Source of the DNA: CAVVJA01 sp963801715
GTDB taxonomy: Bacteria > Actinomycetota > Actinomycetes > Mycobacteriales > Jatrophihabitantaceae
Direction: 5' to 3'
DNA: 64,000 nt
NCBI GenBank assembly: GCA_963801715.1
Contig: CAWDGB010000005.1
Span: forward strand, 62,001-126,000
Shown here: one piece after another, positions 8,371 to 17,435 of the stretch
How positions within the stretch are numbered: the stretch's first letter is position 1
Layout: each line of letters opens with the position of its first letter
Notes under the pieces: generated by a model
Databases searched by the model: none
Seen by the model: the letters and a program-made list of their open reading frames with translations, nothing else
What the model was told of the DNA's origin: nothing
Made by a program: the position numbers and the translations under genes

Positions 8371-9362
8371 TGAGCACGCGCGAACGGCACTGTATCGAAG
8401 GGCAGCTGAAGCGGCGATCCGTTTCGAATGACGCGGGAACCGGTCTCGTACGGGACCCGCAATTCCAACGCCCGAGCCTGCAACCAGCCAGCCACCTCTG
8501 CCGTCCATTGCTTGCCGCTGATGACGCGGGACGGCGGATAGTGCGTCACCGCGAAGCCACACGCCGTCAGCCGATTGTGGCGATAGGTGGTCTGTCGCCA
8601 ATCCTCGGCCGAGAAGTGGAACTCATGGCTATCGATCTCCAGGATTGCCCGCAGACCACGCCAGAGAATGTCCGCGATCGCGATAATTCGTTCCTGTGCA
8701 TCGACTATCGGCACATTGAGCTCGAAGTCTGGCACAGCTGCGCGCCGAAGCTGCTCCGACGCGTGAGCCTCCGCGACTGACCGCGCACCATCGCGAACGT
8801 CCTCGAGGGAACGGCGAAGGATCGCGCTCCCACGGCGCGCAGCGGTATCGAGCACCGAGCCCAATTCCTCCGGAGTGCAGTGGCCACCCTGTACGGCGGC
8901 GGCGACCAGCGCTCGTACGGAGTCCTCGCGTCGGTAGAACGGTGCCGCGTCCGCGATCGCACGCGCCGGCACGGCGATGCGGACCAACGGCAGGGTGTCA
9001 TCGTCGACCGACACGCGGCGCGAACCCACCGGGCCGGTGACGCGCCGGATGTGCGCCTGGCCCACGTCTCGACAGCCGCCGCGAGTGCTGAGGATCAGCA
9101 CGGACGCTGGCTGCGGATCGCGCATAGCCAGGCCGTAGCACCGCAGCGCATCCCACCCGCTCACAACCCCTCCGCAGGCGGCAGACAATCCGGCCATCAC
9201 CCAGTCGGCGCGAGTCGGTGGATCGGGACGAGTCAGGACCACTCCGCGCGCCAATCGCTGCCAGCGCTTCCGCTGGATCTCATTTCGCGCGGTCGACGCG
9301 GAGATTCCTCGCGCTTGCAGCCCGCGCGTGTCAAGAATCCGGGGAAGTTCGCCGCTGTTCAC
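8346..9362 (-). CDS. DUF559/AbiEi-like protein with endonuclease-fold C-terminus
   Basis: This protein of about 338 residues is common in actinobacteria. The N-terminal part (RGISASTARNEIQRKRWQRL followed by ARGVVL) resembles the winged-helix domain of AbiEi-type antitoxins. The C-terminal part (ILWRGLRAILEIDSHEFHF, then RHNRLTACGFAVTHY) resembles DUF559, a PD-(D/E)XK-like nuclease fold. I chose the GTG at 9360-9362 because GAGG lies 9 bases upstream; an ATG at 9429-9431 is the alternative. The 3' end is encoded by palindrome copy 2, and copy 3 lies just upstream, so the gene is bracketed by the repeat family. The biochemical role is unproven. Confidence 0.75.
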   Translation of the reverse strand: MNSGELPRILDTRGLQARGISASTARNEIQRKRWQRLARGVVLTRPDPPTRADWVMAGLSAACGGVVSGWDALRCYGLAMRDPQPASVLILSTRGGCRDVGQAHIRRVTGPVGSRRVSVDDDTLPLVRIAVPARAIADAAPFYRREDSVRALVAAAVQGGHCTPEELGSVLDTAARRGSAILRRSLEDVRDGARSVAEAHASEQLRRAAVPDFELNVPIVDAQERIIAIADILWRGLRAILEIDSHEFHFSAEDWRQTTYRHNRLTACGFAVTHYPPSRVISGKQWTAEVAGWLQARALELRVPYETGSRVIRNGSPLQLPFDTVPFARAHDLGLAAK

Positions 9363-9442
9363 AACAGTGATCCTCGGCGAGACAGAAGTCCTGCGGAGGA
9401 TCGCAAAGAGCCTTATGTGGATAACGCACATGCCGCAGCTCG

Positions 9443-9487
9443 TGATCTTGGACTTATCGTCGCTATCCGGCAACAACTCCAAGATCA
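9443..9487. repeat. Dispersed palindrome, copy 3 (right arm degenerate)
   Basis: The left arm TGATCTTGGACTTATCG is intact at 9443-9459. The right arm keeps only TCCAAGATCA (9478-9487). It lies in the divergent region between the DUF559 gene and map, so at this position it cannot be a terminator for a convergent pair. Confidence 0.82.
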
Positions 9488-9580
9488 CGATCTGAGAGTC
9501 GGCTCACGCGGGCGCCCACCCATACCCGTCGGGCCGGCGGAGCGAGCGGGTGCCAACCGATGGTCGGGCATGATGGGCAA

Positions 9581-10456
9581 ATGCCGGTTCGTGCGCCTAT
9601 GGTCCCGGCGGCGATATCGCCGACGCGGACCGTTCCGGCGTCGATTGCGCGGCCGCATTACGTCGATTCGAGCGGGCCGGCCGACTTCGACGACCCGATG
9701 GTCAAGGATGCCGCGACGATCAAGCGAATGCGGGTGGCCGGGCGGATCGCGGCGGACGCGCTGGCCGAGGTCGGTCGGCACGTTCAACCTGGGGTGACCA
9801 CCGACGAGCTTGACGCGATCGGGCACGAGTTCGTGATCAATCGGGGTGCGTACCCTTCGACCCTCGGCTACAAAGGGTTTCCCAAGTCGCTCTGCACGTC
9901 GGTGAACGAGGTCATCTGCCACGGCATCCCGGACGCGCGTCCGCTGGCCGACGGCGACATCGTCAAGATCGATATCACCGCATTCATTGGCGGCGTGCAC
10001 GGCGACACCTGCGGCACCTTCTACGCCGGTAGGCCGAGCGACGAGGTGCGTGACCTCGGCGAGCGTACGCACGAAGCGCTGATGCGGGCGATCCGCGCCG
10101 TGCGGCCAGGACGCCCGGTGAACGTCATCGGGCGAGTCATCGAGTCCTACGCGCGCCGGTTCGGATACGGCGTGGTGCGCGACTACACCGGTCACGGCGT
10201 GGGCCCGTCTTTTCATACCAAGCCGACGATCCTGCACTACGACGAGCCGCGCGCGACCACCGTGATGGAGCCTGGCATGACGTTCACCATCGAGCCCATG
10301 CTCACGCTCGGCGGCGTGGACTGGGTGATGTGGGACGACAGGTGGACTGTGCTCACCGCCGACGGGTCGTGGGTGGCGCAGTGGGAGCACACCCTCGCCG
10401 TCACCGACGACGGGGCTGAGATCCTCACCCTGCCAACCTCGCCGGCAGGCGCCTGA
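9581..10456 (+). CDS. map: Methionine aminopeptidase type I
   Basis: This 291-residue cytoplasmic enzyme removes the initiator methionine. All metal-site blocks are present: CHGIPDARPLADGDIVKIDI, HGDTCGTFYAG, YTGHGVGPSFH, FTIEPMLTLGG and WVAQWEHTLAVT. The N-terminal extension (MPVRAPMVPAAISPTR) is the one carried by actinobacterial Map proteins, which supports the ATG at 9581 over another ATG at 9560. Confidence 0.95.
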   Translation: MPVRAPMVPAAISPTRTVPASIARPHYVDSSGPADFDDPMVKDAATIKRMRVAGRIAADALAEVGRHVQPGVTTDELDAIGHEFVINRGAYPSTLGYKGFPKSLCTSVNEVICHGIPDARPLADGDIVKIDITAFIGGVHGDTCGTFYAGRPSDEVRDLGERTHEALMRAIRAVRPGRPVNVIGRVIESYARRFGYGVVRDYTGHGVGPSFHTKPTILHYDEPRATTVMEPGMTFTIEPMLTLGGVDWVMWDDRWTVLTADGSWVAQWEHTLAVTDDGAEILTLPTSPAGA

Positions 10457-10591
10457 CCCCGGCGATCTGACCCCCGGACGGTCCGATCCAACGCACGGCC
10501 GAAGTCCCATCTGACGCACGCCAGATCCGACACGATCGCGCCGTATACCGAAATCTGCCGGATTCGCTAGACGCGCCGATACAGTCCGATC

Positions 10592-11821
10592 ATGGATCCG
10601 GTCCGTAACCCGTACGCCCCCGGCGCCGGGCAGCGGCCCCCGGAATTGGCGGGCCGCGACGATGAGCTCGCCGCGTTCGAGGTCGTTCTGGAACGGGTGG
10701 CAGGCGGCCGGCCGGACCGCTCGATCGTGCTCACGGGCCTGCGCGGCGTCGGCAAGACGGTCTTGCTCAACGCAACCCGCAGCGCTGCTGTCCGTCGTGG
10801 CTGGGGCAGCGGCAAGCTCGAGGCGCGGCCGGACCAGCCGCTGCGCTGGCCGCTCGCCGCGGCCCTGCACGTCGCGATCCGCGAGCTGAGCGGCGTCCCG
10901 TCTTCAGAGAGCCGGCACGTCCTGGGCGTGCTCAAGTCGTTCGCGCAAAGCGACGGCACGTGGGGGGCCCAACATAAGGCGACGTCGGGCCGGACCGTGA
11001 CGTTCGGCCGACCGACGAGGCCGTGGCAACCGGGCATCGATGTCCCGGCGGTCCTCGGCCGGGCGGATTCCGGCGACATCGAGATCGACCTGGTCGAGCT
11101 CCTGGTGGACATTGCCGGATTGGCGGCCGGCTCCGGTCGCGGCATCGCACTGTTCGTCGACGAGATGCAGGACGTCGGCCCACAGGACGTATCCGCACTG
11201 TGCGCGGCCTGCCACGAACTGTCCCAGCAACGGCTACCGCTCGTCCTCGTCGGCGCGGGTCTGCCGCACCTCCCGGTTGTTCTCGCGGCGAGTAAGTCCT
11301 ACTCGGAGCGGCTGTTCCGCTACCACCGCATCGATCGGCTCGATCGCGGTGCCGCCGACGCCGCACTGCGCCTGCCCGCTCGGGACGAGGATGCCGACTT
11401 CGACGACGAAGCGCTCGAGGCGATGTATACCTCAACTAGCGGATACCCGTACTTCATCCAGGCGTACGGCAAGGTGGCCTGGGACGTCGCACCGCGCTCA
11501 CCGATCACCGCAGCCGACGTCCAGGTCGCCGCACCCCAGGCCGAAGCCGAGCTCGCCGTGGGTTTCTTCGGATCCCGGTTCGAGCGGGCCACTCCAGCCG
11601 AGCGCGAGTACCTGCGAGCAATGGCCGACCTGACCGTCGATGAGGAATCAGCCGACATCGGCACGTCAGCTGTCGCCGACGTCCTGGGGAGGAACGCACA
11701 GTCACTGTCGCCGGCCCGCGACGCGCTGCTGAAAAAGGGACTCGTCTACTCCGGGCAACGCGGACGGATCGCCTTCACCGTGCCACACTTTGGCCGGTAT
11801 CTGCAGCAGCAGGACGCGTAA
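10592..11821 (+). CDS. AAA family ATPase (Orc1/Cdc6-like)
   Basis: This is a 409-residue predicted P-loop ATPase. Walker A is GLRGVGKT at residues 49-56, and Walker B is IALFVDEMQD near residue 190. A sensor-like VLVGAGLPHL follows, and the C-terminal region looks like a winged helix. Proteins of this build are common in actinobacteria, but no specific role is established. The 135 bases before it contain no gene. It converges with the potassium-channel operon, 24 bases separating the ends. Confidence 0.85.
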   Translation: MDPVRNPYAPGAGQRPPELAGRDDELAAFEVVLERVAGGRPDRSIVLTGLRGVGKTVLLNATRSAAVRRGWGSGKLEARPDQPLRWPLAAALHVAIRELSGVPSSESRHVLGVLKSFAQSDGTWGAQHKATSGRTVTFGRPTRPWQPGIDVPAVLGRADSGDIEIDLVELLVDIAGLAAGSGRGIALFVDEMQDVGPQDVSALCAACHELSQQRLPLVLVGAGLPHLPVVLAASKSYSERLFRYHRIDRLDRGAADAALRLPARDEDADFDDEALEAMYTSTSGYPYFIQAYGKVAWDVAPRSPITAADVQVAAPQAEAELAVGFFGSRFERATPAEREYLRAMADLTVDEESADIGTSAVADVLGRNAQSLSPARDALLKKGLVYSGQRGRIAFTVPHFGRYLQQQDA

Positions 11822-11845
11822 CCGACGAGTCGGCCGAAGGCGAGA

Positions 11846-12511
11846 TCAGTCCGGATCATTCGGTCGATTGGAACGCGAACGGCCGATGTTCCCGATGACG
11901 ACCGCAACCACGGTGACGAGATAGAGCTGACCCACCAGGGCTTCGACGACTGCCATCATCCTGCCGACGTCGCTTCCCGCGGAATAGTCGCCGTATCCCA
12001 CGGTCGTGAGCGTCACGAAACTGAAGTACAGATACGTGACTGGCGAATGCGGCCCAGTTTGCGCGAAGAAGCCGTCGTTCCGAATATCGCCAACCAGGAC
12101 GTAGAGGTAGGTGTAGAAGAGGCCGATGAGCAGGTACACCGACAGCGCCCCGGTAATAGTTCGCACCGAGACGACCAGGTGGCCCCTGAGCCGATTGACG
12201 ATCACGGCAATTGACGCGGCGGCCAGCGTCGCGCTGACCGCGCTAAACAGGATCTCATTGCCGCGACTGATACCGCGGACCTCATTGATGATCACAGAGG
12301 CGAACGCCGCGATGGACAGGATGAGCGTGACGCCCATCAGGTATTTGCTGACGCCCGAGGTCCACATCGCGAAGACCAACAGGAACCCGAGCAGGACCAC
12401 AATGAGCGGTCGCACACCCTCGCGCTCGAACGGCGCCACGATCAGGATGCCGAAGACGCCCGCCAGTACGACCGTGTACTCGTTCTGACCCCGCCGCAGC
12501 CAGTTCGGCAT
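11846..12511 (-). CDS. Two-pore-domain-type potassium channel (Ion_trans_2)
   Basis: This 221-residue membrane protein has about six hydrophobic segments. The last pair frames a pore loop with the selectivity filter TTVGYGD (in VTLTTVGYGDYSAG) near residue 175, which identifies a potassium channel. The ATG overlaps the stop of the upstream gene (TGATG at 12509-12513), so translation is coupled. No cytoplasmic RCK domain is attached. The ending is short and basic. It is the last gene of the pyrE-spoU-membrane protein-channel run. Confidence 0.88.
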   Translation of the reverse strand: MPNWLRRGQNEYTVVLAGVFGILIVAPFEREGVRPLIVVLLGFLLVFAMWTSGVSKYLMGVTLILSIAAFASVIINEVRGISRGNEILFSAVSATLAAASIAVIVNRLRGHLVVSVRTITGALSVYLLIGLFYTYLYVLVGDIRNDGFFAQTGPHSPVTYLYFSFVTLTTVGYGDYSAGSDVGRMMAVVEALVGQLYLVTVVAVVIGNIGRSRSNRPNDPD

Positions 12512-13041
12512 CAGTGCAGAACCGACTTGAGCACGATCATGAGGATCCCGAACGCTGCTGTTCCCAAGACCTCGAAGATCATGCGGATGCCGGACGCCTG
12601 CAGCGAGCGGCCGATTCGGTAACCGATGTAGGCGAGAAGCATGACCGTGAACCAGAGAGCGGTGAGCGCAGAATCCGAGATGTTCACCCCGAACGCGTGC
12701 ACGATTGCGTAGCAGGCGACAACCGGAAGGCCGCCCTCCAGGATCGCTGTCTCGTGTCCGGCCGCCTCGAGGGTGCGGCGCCAGACCGAGATGCCGGGTT
12801 CGCTGATGCGTTCCGCGAGCACTTCGGTGTACAGGTGGGCGAGCCAGTAGATGCCGAGCGTGACGAGGGCCGCGATTCCGACGAAGCCGCCGCTGGGCGG
12901 GTGAACGCTTACGACGGTCATGGATGACGCTGCGATCAATGCGCCATAGAGCAGGCCGCCGACGTTTCGGCTCAGATGCGCGGTGACCGCCGATCGGGAC
13001 TGCGTCGGCGCTGCCCGATCGGACTCGTGCCGGCTGTTCAC
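12511..13041 (-). CDS. Hypothetical integral membrane protein
   Basis: This 176-residue protein has four to five hydrophobic stretches (for example VGGLLYGALIAASSMTVV and FVGIAALVTLGIYWLAHLY) and a short charged N-terminus. I recognise no named family. Its stop overlaps the start of the potassium channel, and 10 bases separate its start from the spoU stop. It therefore probably belongs to the same transcript and may work with the channel. Confidence 0.75.
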   Translation of the reverse strand: MNSRHESDRAAPTQSRSAVTAHLSRNVGGLLYGALIAASSMTVVSVHPPSGGFVGIAALVTLGIYWLAHLYTEVLAERISEPGISVWRRTLEAAGHETAILEGGLPVVACYAIVHAFGVNISDSALTALWFTVMLLAYIGYRIGRSLQASGIRMIFEVLGTAAFGILMIVLKSVLH

Positions 13042-13051
13042 GGCGCACAGC

Positions 13052-13729
13052 CTAAACGGCGCCCAGCGCGTGCTGGCGGATCCACGCGTGCATGGCGATG
13101 CCAGCGGCTACGCCAGCGTTGATCGAGCGCGTCGAGCCGAACTGCGATATGGAGCAAGCAAAGTCGGCGGCATTCCGCGCCTCGTCGGTGAGCCCGGATC
13201 CTTCCTGACCAAAGAGAAACAGAGATCGTCGCGGCAATGTGACCGATTCGATCGGCACGGCGCCGGGCAGATTGTCGACCGCCACAATCGTTCGCCCGTC
13301 AGCCGAGGCGACCAGGTCCGCGATCGAAGGGACGTGTCGCACGTGCTGGTAGCGGTCGGTCACCATGGCGCCCCGCCGGTTCCACCGGCGCCGGCCGACG
13401 ATGATCACTTCGGCGGCCAGGAACGCGTTCGCCGTGCGGACGACGGTGCCGATGTTCAGATCGTGGCGCCAGTTCTCGATCGCGATCGCAAACTCGTGTC
13501 GGCGCGCATCGAGGTCCGCGACGATGGCCTCGACCCGCCAATATCGGTAGCGGTCGATGACGTTGCGGCGATCACCATGGGCGAGCAATTCGGGATCGAG
13601 CCGGGGGTCATCCGGCCACGGCGGGGGGTACGGCCCGACCCCTACGTCCCACGACGTGGCGTAAAGGTCCTCCGCATCGCCGGTATCGGGACCCGCGTCA
13701 CCAGGCACGGTACCGTCAGGCGAGGCCAC
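13052..13729 (-). CDS. SpoU/TrmH family RNA 2'-O-methyltransferase
   Basis: This 225-residue SPOUT enzyme transfers a methyl group from SAM to a ribose in rRNA or tRNA. The three family motifs are clear: motif 1 NIGTVVRTANAFL near residue 92, motif 2 LFLFGQEGSGLTDEA near residue 170, and motif 3 QFGSTRSINAGVAAGIAMHAW near residue 200. An acidic N-terminal extension of about 50 residues precedes the fold. It starts 2 bases after the pyrE stop. The pyrE-spoU pairing is also found in mycobacteria. Confidence 0.93.
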   Translation of the reverse strand: MASPDGTVPGDAGPDTGDAEDLYATSWDVGVGPYPPPWPDDPRLDPELLAHGDRRNVIDRYRYWRVEAIVADLDARRHEFAIAIENWRHDLNIGTVVRTANAFLAAEVIIVGRRRWNRRGAMVTDRYQHVRHVPSIADLVASADGRTIVAVDNLPGAVPIESVTLPRRSLFLFGQEGSGLTDEARNAADFACSISQFGSTRSINAGVAAGIAMHAWIRQHALGAV

Positions 13730-13731
13730 CG

Positions 13732-14259
13732 TCAGGCGAGGCCTAGATCGGCGAGCGTATAGGCAGCTCGGCAGTCCAGGCCGGCGGCCCGGATCGGGTC
13801 ACCGGCGCCGCGATCGACGATCAGGGCAACGCCGATCACCTCGGCGCCCGCCTCCCGAGCCGCCTCGACAGCGGTGAGCGGGCTAGCGCCGGTTGTTGAT
13901 ACGTCCTCGACGACGACGACCCGACGTCCCGCGACGTCCGGTCCCTCGATCCGGCGCTGCATGCCATGCTTCTTCTCCGCCTTCCGGACCACGAACGAGT
14001 CGATCGTTCCGCGGCTGGCGTGGAGCATGGCGGTGCCGACCGGATCGGCACCGAGGGTCAGGCCACCTGCGGCGTCGAAGCTCCAGTCGGCGCAGACATC
14101 GAGCAGCACCCGTCCGACGAGAGGGGCTGCGAGCCGATGCAGCGTGATTCGGCGCAGATCGATGTAATAGTCCGCCTCGCGCCCGGAGGACAGGACGACC
14201 CGGCCGTGCACGACAGCCAGCTCCTTGATCAAGGACAGGAGGTCGTCGCGATCGGTCAC
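13732..14259 (-). CDS. pyrE: Orotate phosphoribosyltransferase
   Basis: This 175-residue enzyme of UMP synthesis joins orotate to PRPP. The PRPP-binding motif VVVVEDVSTTGAS lies near residue 115. The catalytic-loop region FVVRKAEKKHGMQRRIEG and the N-terminal SSGREADYYIDLR block are typical of PyrE. It is the first gene of the pyrE-spoU operon on the minus strand. The frameshifted SDR gene ends about 90 bases upstream. Confidence 0.95.
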   Translation of the reverse strand: MTDRDDLLSLIKELAVVHGRVVLSSGREADYYIDLRRITLHRLAAPLVGRVLLDVCADWSFDAAGGLTLGADPVGTAMLHASRGTIDSFVVRKAEKKHGMQRRIEGPDVAGRRVVVVEDVSTTGASPLTAVEAAREAGAEVIGVALIVDRGAGDPIRAAGLDCRAAYTLADLGLA

Positions 14260-14350
14260 GTCGATCCTTCGCTATAGCACCGGTCGGATATGGAGGTCAC
14301 CGATGGGACGCGATGCATGCCTACTGTCGCCAGGCGCGAATCGTGCTCGA

Positions 14351-15119
14351 TCACAGCGTGCCCCGCCGCAGGATGCGGTGTAGCACCGGCCGCGGCGTCA
14401 GGCGGGCCGCGCCAACGAGAGCCTTGTATCGGGCGCTGGGCACGCTCACGGGTTTGCCTCGTCGCGCGTCGGCGAGCGCCGTGGCGACGACATCGTCCAG
14501 CATCGAGCCACATCCAGCCGGGAACCCGCGACATGTCAACTCCCGCGCGTTCATGGAACTCGGTGCGGGCAAAGCCGGGGCAGACCGCCATCACCCGAAC
14601 GCCGGTATCGGCCAAGCTCAACGCCAGCCCCTCGCTGAACATCGTCACCCAGGCTTTGCTGGCCGAGTAGGTGACGTTGCCCCGGCGAGGTACGAATCCC
14701 GCGACGGACGACACGTTGATGATCTCGCCCGTGCCGCGTGCCGTCATGGCCCGCACCGCAGCGTGCGAGAGGCGCAGCACCGCTCGCACGTTGAGGTCGA
14801 GTTGGCGTTCCTCGTCGGCAATGCCGGCGCTCCCGAACCGCTGGTAGGTGCCGAGGCCCGCGTTGTTCACCAGGACGCCGACGGGCCGGGCGGTATCGGT
14901 CAGTCGGGTGGCGACCCGCGCGCAGCCATCGTCCGTGACGAGGTCAGCGGGCATTATCTCGACGTCGATGCCGTGCTGGTCTATGAGCACGCCGCGAACC
15001 GCGCTGAGGCGGTCGGTGTTACGAGCCACGAGAACAAGGTCACGGCCTTCGGCCGCTAACGCCCGTGCGAACGAGGCGCCTAAACCCGACGTCGCACCAG
15101 TAACGAGCGCGGTAGTCAG
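14351..15119 (-). pseudogene. Short-chain dehydrogenase/reductase, one frameshift, possible CTG start
   Basis: This is an NAD(P)-dependent oxidoreductase of the SDR family. The cofactor loop is TGATSGLGASFARALA at the N-terminus. VLVNNAGLGTYQRFG, the catalytic serine in INVSSVAGFVP, and YSASKAWV (Tyr/Lys) follow. After WMWLD (about 14505) the frame changes: DDVVATALADARRGKP and the C-terminus continue in another frame. The open frame reaches CTG at 15117-15119, with GAGGTGAGGG about 7 bases upstream and no ATG, GTG or TTG before the conserved glycine loop. Either CTG is the start or a second small error removed the normal one. Confidence 0.8.
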
Positions 15120-15152
15120 CGGGGTGCCCTCACCTCACAGCCAGATGACTGA

Positions 15153-15953
15153 TCATCGGCCGCGGGACTTGCCGCGGTTACGCCCCGTCCCGCCGCTCTT
15201 CGGCGCTGGCGAAGTAGGCGGCGCCTGCCCGGCGGACTCCGTCGATGCGGGCCGGGTCTTGGCCTTCGTGCGCTGCGCGGACTGCGCCGGCTTGGTTGTC
15301 CGGTCGGGCGTTGGCTTGGTCGGCTGCGTCGTCCGAGCGGACGCTGGCTTCGTCGGCTGGGAAGCTGGCGGCGTCATCTGGCGCGGTCGGAACAGACCGC
15401 CAAGTCCGCCGCCCGCAGGTGCACCGGCGGCGCGCGGCGGCCGGTTGGCGTTCAGGTAAAGGACGCTCGCCGGGAGGTTCACCGCGATCAGCGCCACGGC
15501 AAAGGCGGCAGCCCCGAGGAACGACGTGAGCTTGACCTGAGTCGGCGCACTCGAACCGAGGGTCACCAGTCCCCCGAGGCCAACCGGGCTATAGCCGGTG
15601 AGGGTGACCAGCACCCAGACGCCCACGAGCCCCCACCGCGTCCAGTGCTTGCCCTCGCGCACCTTGAGGGCTATGACCACGAGAATCGCGGCGACGATCA
15701 CGCCGAAGATCAGCTGGATCGGCAGCGCTTTGGAGACGTTGTGCGCGACGTTGTCGAGATCCTGCTGAACTTGCGCGGCGGAATGCTTGGCCGTGTTCTT
15801 CGTGATCGTGGCGCGCTGCTGATCCTCGATCCACGAGCGCGCGGTGAAGTACGTCAACGGGGCGAGCACCGAGAAGGCGGCGGCCACGAAAGTGGCGATC
15901 CAGGTGATCTGGATCGTTCGTGGTTGCGGCCCGGCTGGGGATTGGGCGGTCAC
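15153..15953 (-). CDS. Hypothetical membrane protein with basic Pro/Thr tail
   Basis: This 266-residue protein has four predicted membrane helices: ITWIATFVAAAFSVLAPLTY, LIFGVIVAAILVVIALKV, a third near VGVWVLVTL, and FLGAAAFAVALIAVNLPASV. A tail of about 95 residues follows, rich in K, R, P, T and S, ending GGTGRNRGKSRGR and probably cytoplasmic. No named family is recognised. It is divergent from the DUF4190 gene at 16045. Confidence 0.78.
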   Translation of the reverse strand: MTAQSPAGPQPRTIQITWIATFVAAAFSVLAPLTYFTARSWIEDQQRATITKNTAKHSAAQVQQDLDNVAHNVSKALPIQLIFGVIVAAILVVIALKVREGKHWTRWGLVGVWVLVTLTGYSPVGLGGLVTLGSSAPTQVKLTSFLGAAAFAVALIAVNLPASVLYLNANRPPRAAGAPAGGGLGGLFRPRQMTPPASQPTKPASARTTQPTKPTPDRTTKPAQSAQRTKAKTRPASTESAGQAPPTSPAPKSGGTGRNRGKSRGR

Positions 15954-16044
15954 GCGGGAAGTGTACGTGCGCTGCCCATATAGGCAGAACGACTAGAGTT
16001 CGAGCACAAAGCGTCGCTGCGCACGGTCCATCGAGAGGACGATC

Positions 16045-16764
16045 GTGACATCATCCCCGCCGCCGGAGGAGCCTCGGTCACAATCCGGGCGATCCGATGA
16101 TCCGTGGGGGCCCCCGGATGAGACCCGGCCCGACCCGACTACCCCAGATCCGAGCGCGTTTGGCGACTACGAGCAGCCGAGCACGGGTCAATTCGAGCAG
16201 CCGAGCAATACCGGCTATGAGCAGCCGACAATGAGCGGCCACGAGCAACCCGGACAGGGGTGGTCGGCACCATCCGGGCCATCGCAACCCTACTGGTCGG
16301 CACCATCATCCGGGCCACCGCAGCGACCGTGGTCCGCGCCGCCCCCGCCCGAAGAGCAGCCATTCGACCCATATCGCTTCGGTCCTCCGGACCCCAGCCA
16401 GTTCGAGTCCTTTCCGACCGCCCCCCGATCCGATCTGTACCCGCGGCCGCGCACCAGCAACGGCAGAGCCATCGCGGGCCTCGTGCTCGGCATCCTCGCC
16501 TTGATCCTGTCCTTCCTGACGCTGTTCGACATTCCGTTGATCGTGCTCGGCGTCGTCTTCAGCGTGTTGGGCCTGCGGCAGGCCGCGCGGGGCGGCGGAG
16601 GCAAGGGCATGGCTATCGCCGGCCTCACCTGCGCGATCGTCGGCGCGATCGTCGCCACGACGCTGTTCATCGTTGTCTACAACCGCGCCAAGGACTGCGC
16701 CGACCGGTTCGACACCGGGACTTCGGACTACCGGGTTTGCCTGCAGCTAGGCGCCCAGGGCTAA
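16045..16764 (+). CDS. DUF4190 domain membrane protein with repetitive N-terminus
   Basis: This 239-residue protein begins with about 150 residues of low-complexity Pro/Gly/Gln sequence. It contains tandem EQPS/EQPT and WSAP repeats (for example YEQPTMSGHEQPG). The C-terminal DUF4190 module has two helices (IAGLVLGILALILSFLTLFD and a second after GGGKGMAIAGL). The GTG start at 16045 is preceded by GAGAGGA. This layout is common in actinobacterial cell-envelope proteins, but the function is unknown. The next gene starts 18 bases downstream and has a similar build. Confidence 0.82.
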   Translation: MTSSPPPEEPRSQSGRSDDPWGPPDETRPDPTTPDPSAFGDYEQPSTGQFEQPSNTGYEQPTMSGHEQPGQGWSAPSGPSQPYWSAPSSGPPQRPWSAPPPPEEQPFDPYRFGPPDPSQFESFPTAPRSDLYPRPRTSNGRAIAGLVLGILALILSFLTLFDIPLIVLGVVFSVLGLRQAARGGGGKGMAIAGLTCAIVGAIVATTLFIVVYNRAKDCADRFDTGTSDYRVCLQLGAQG

Positions 16765-16782
16765 CGGACCGGGGCACGAATC

Positions 16783-17412
16783 GTGAGCGATAACCAGCCG
16801 CCGTGGCCGCCTCCGTCCTGGTCGGCCCACGATCCAAATGAGAGCTACTCGGGCCCGCCGCCGACGGGCGCGTCTCGCCCGCACCCGTTCGAACAGCCTC
16901 CGACGTATCCGGGACAGACGTTTCCTCGGCCGGCGGAGCCGCCAGGGGCGGCATGGGTGAGTCGCCCGAGCTCGGTCCTCTGGGCCGGCGTGCTCTGCTA
17001 CGTGATGGCCGGAATGCTCACCGTGGCGGCCTTCGTGCTCTTCGTGGGCGCATCCATCGTCCGAAGCATCGACAACCTCACCGGTAGCGACAACGTCGGC
17101 ACGACCGTCGTGCTGGTCATCGACGCCCTGGTGAACTTCGGGGCGGCCGGCCTGCTGATCGCCGGCGCGTTCATGTTCGCCGGCGGACGGACACGCGGCC
17201 GGCGGCTACTCACGATTGGCGCCGCACTCTGCCTGGTCGAATGCATCTACTGGATCTTCTTGGCGAGAGCCAACACGATCATCTGGACGGTGCTGTTCGT
17301 CATCCTGTCGATCGTCGCGCTGGCCCTCGCCTGGACGAAACCGACGTCGGAATGGCTACGGGTCACGATGATGCCCGACTCGCCCCAGACAGGCGGCTAT
17401 TACCAGTTCTGA
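16783..17412 (+). CDS. Hypothetical four-helix membrane protein with Pro-rich N-terminus
   Basis: This 209-residue protein starts at GTG 16783. A proline/tyrosine-rich N-terminal tail of about 60 residues precedes four hydrophobic segments (LCYVMAGMLTVAAFVLFVGA, FGAAGLLIAGAFMFAGG, LLTIGAALCLVECIYWIFL and TVLFVILSIVALALAW). It follows the DUF4190 gene closely and probably shares its transcript. No named domain was recognised. Confidence 0.78.
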   Translation: MSDNQPPWPPPSWSAHDPNESYSGPPPTGASRPHPFEQPPTYPGQTFPRPAEPPGAAWVSRPSSVLWAGVLCYVMAGMLTVAAFVLFVGASIVRSIDNLTGSDNVGTTVVLVIDALVNFGAAGLLIAGAFMFAGGRTRGRRLLTIGAALCLVECIYWIFLARANTIIWTVLFVILSIVALALAWTKPTSEWLRVTMMPDSPQTGGYYQF

Positions 17413-17435
17413 GCTGGTGTCCCGCGGGACGCTGG

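Noticed and set aside
8326..9487. Insertion sequence interpretation of the bracketed DUF559 gene
   Set aside because: No transposase motif (DDE, HUH or serine recombinase) is present and no target duplication is visible. It is kept only as a possible mobilised unit.
9485..10870. Long open frame on the minus strand (about 460 codons) across map and the AAA ATPase gene
   Set aside because: It is antisense to two clear genes and composed of low-complexity Arg/Gly/Ala sequence.
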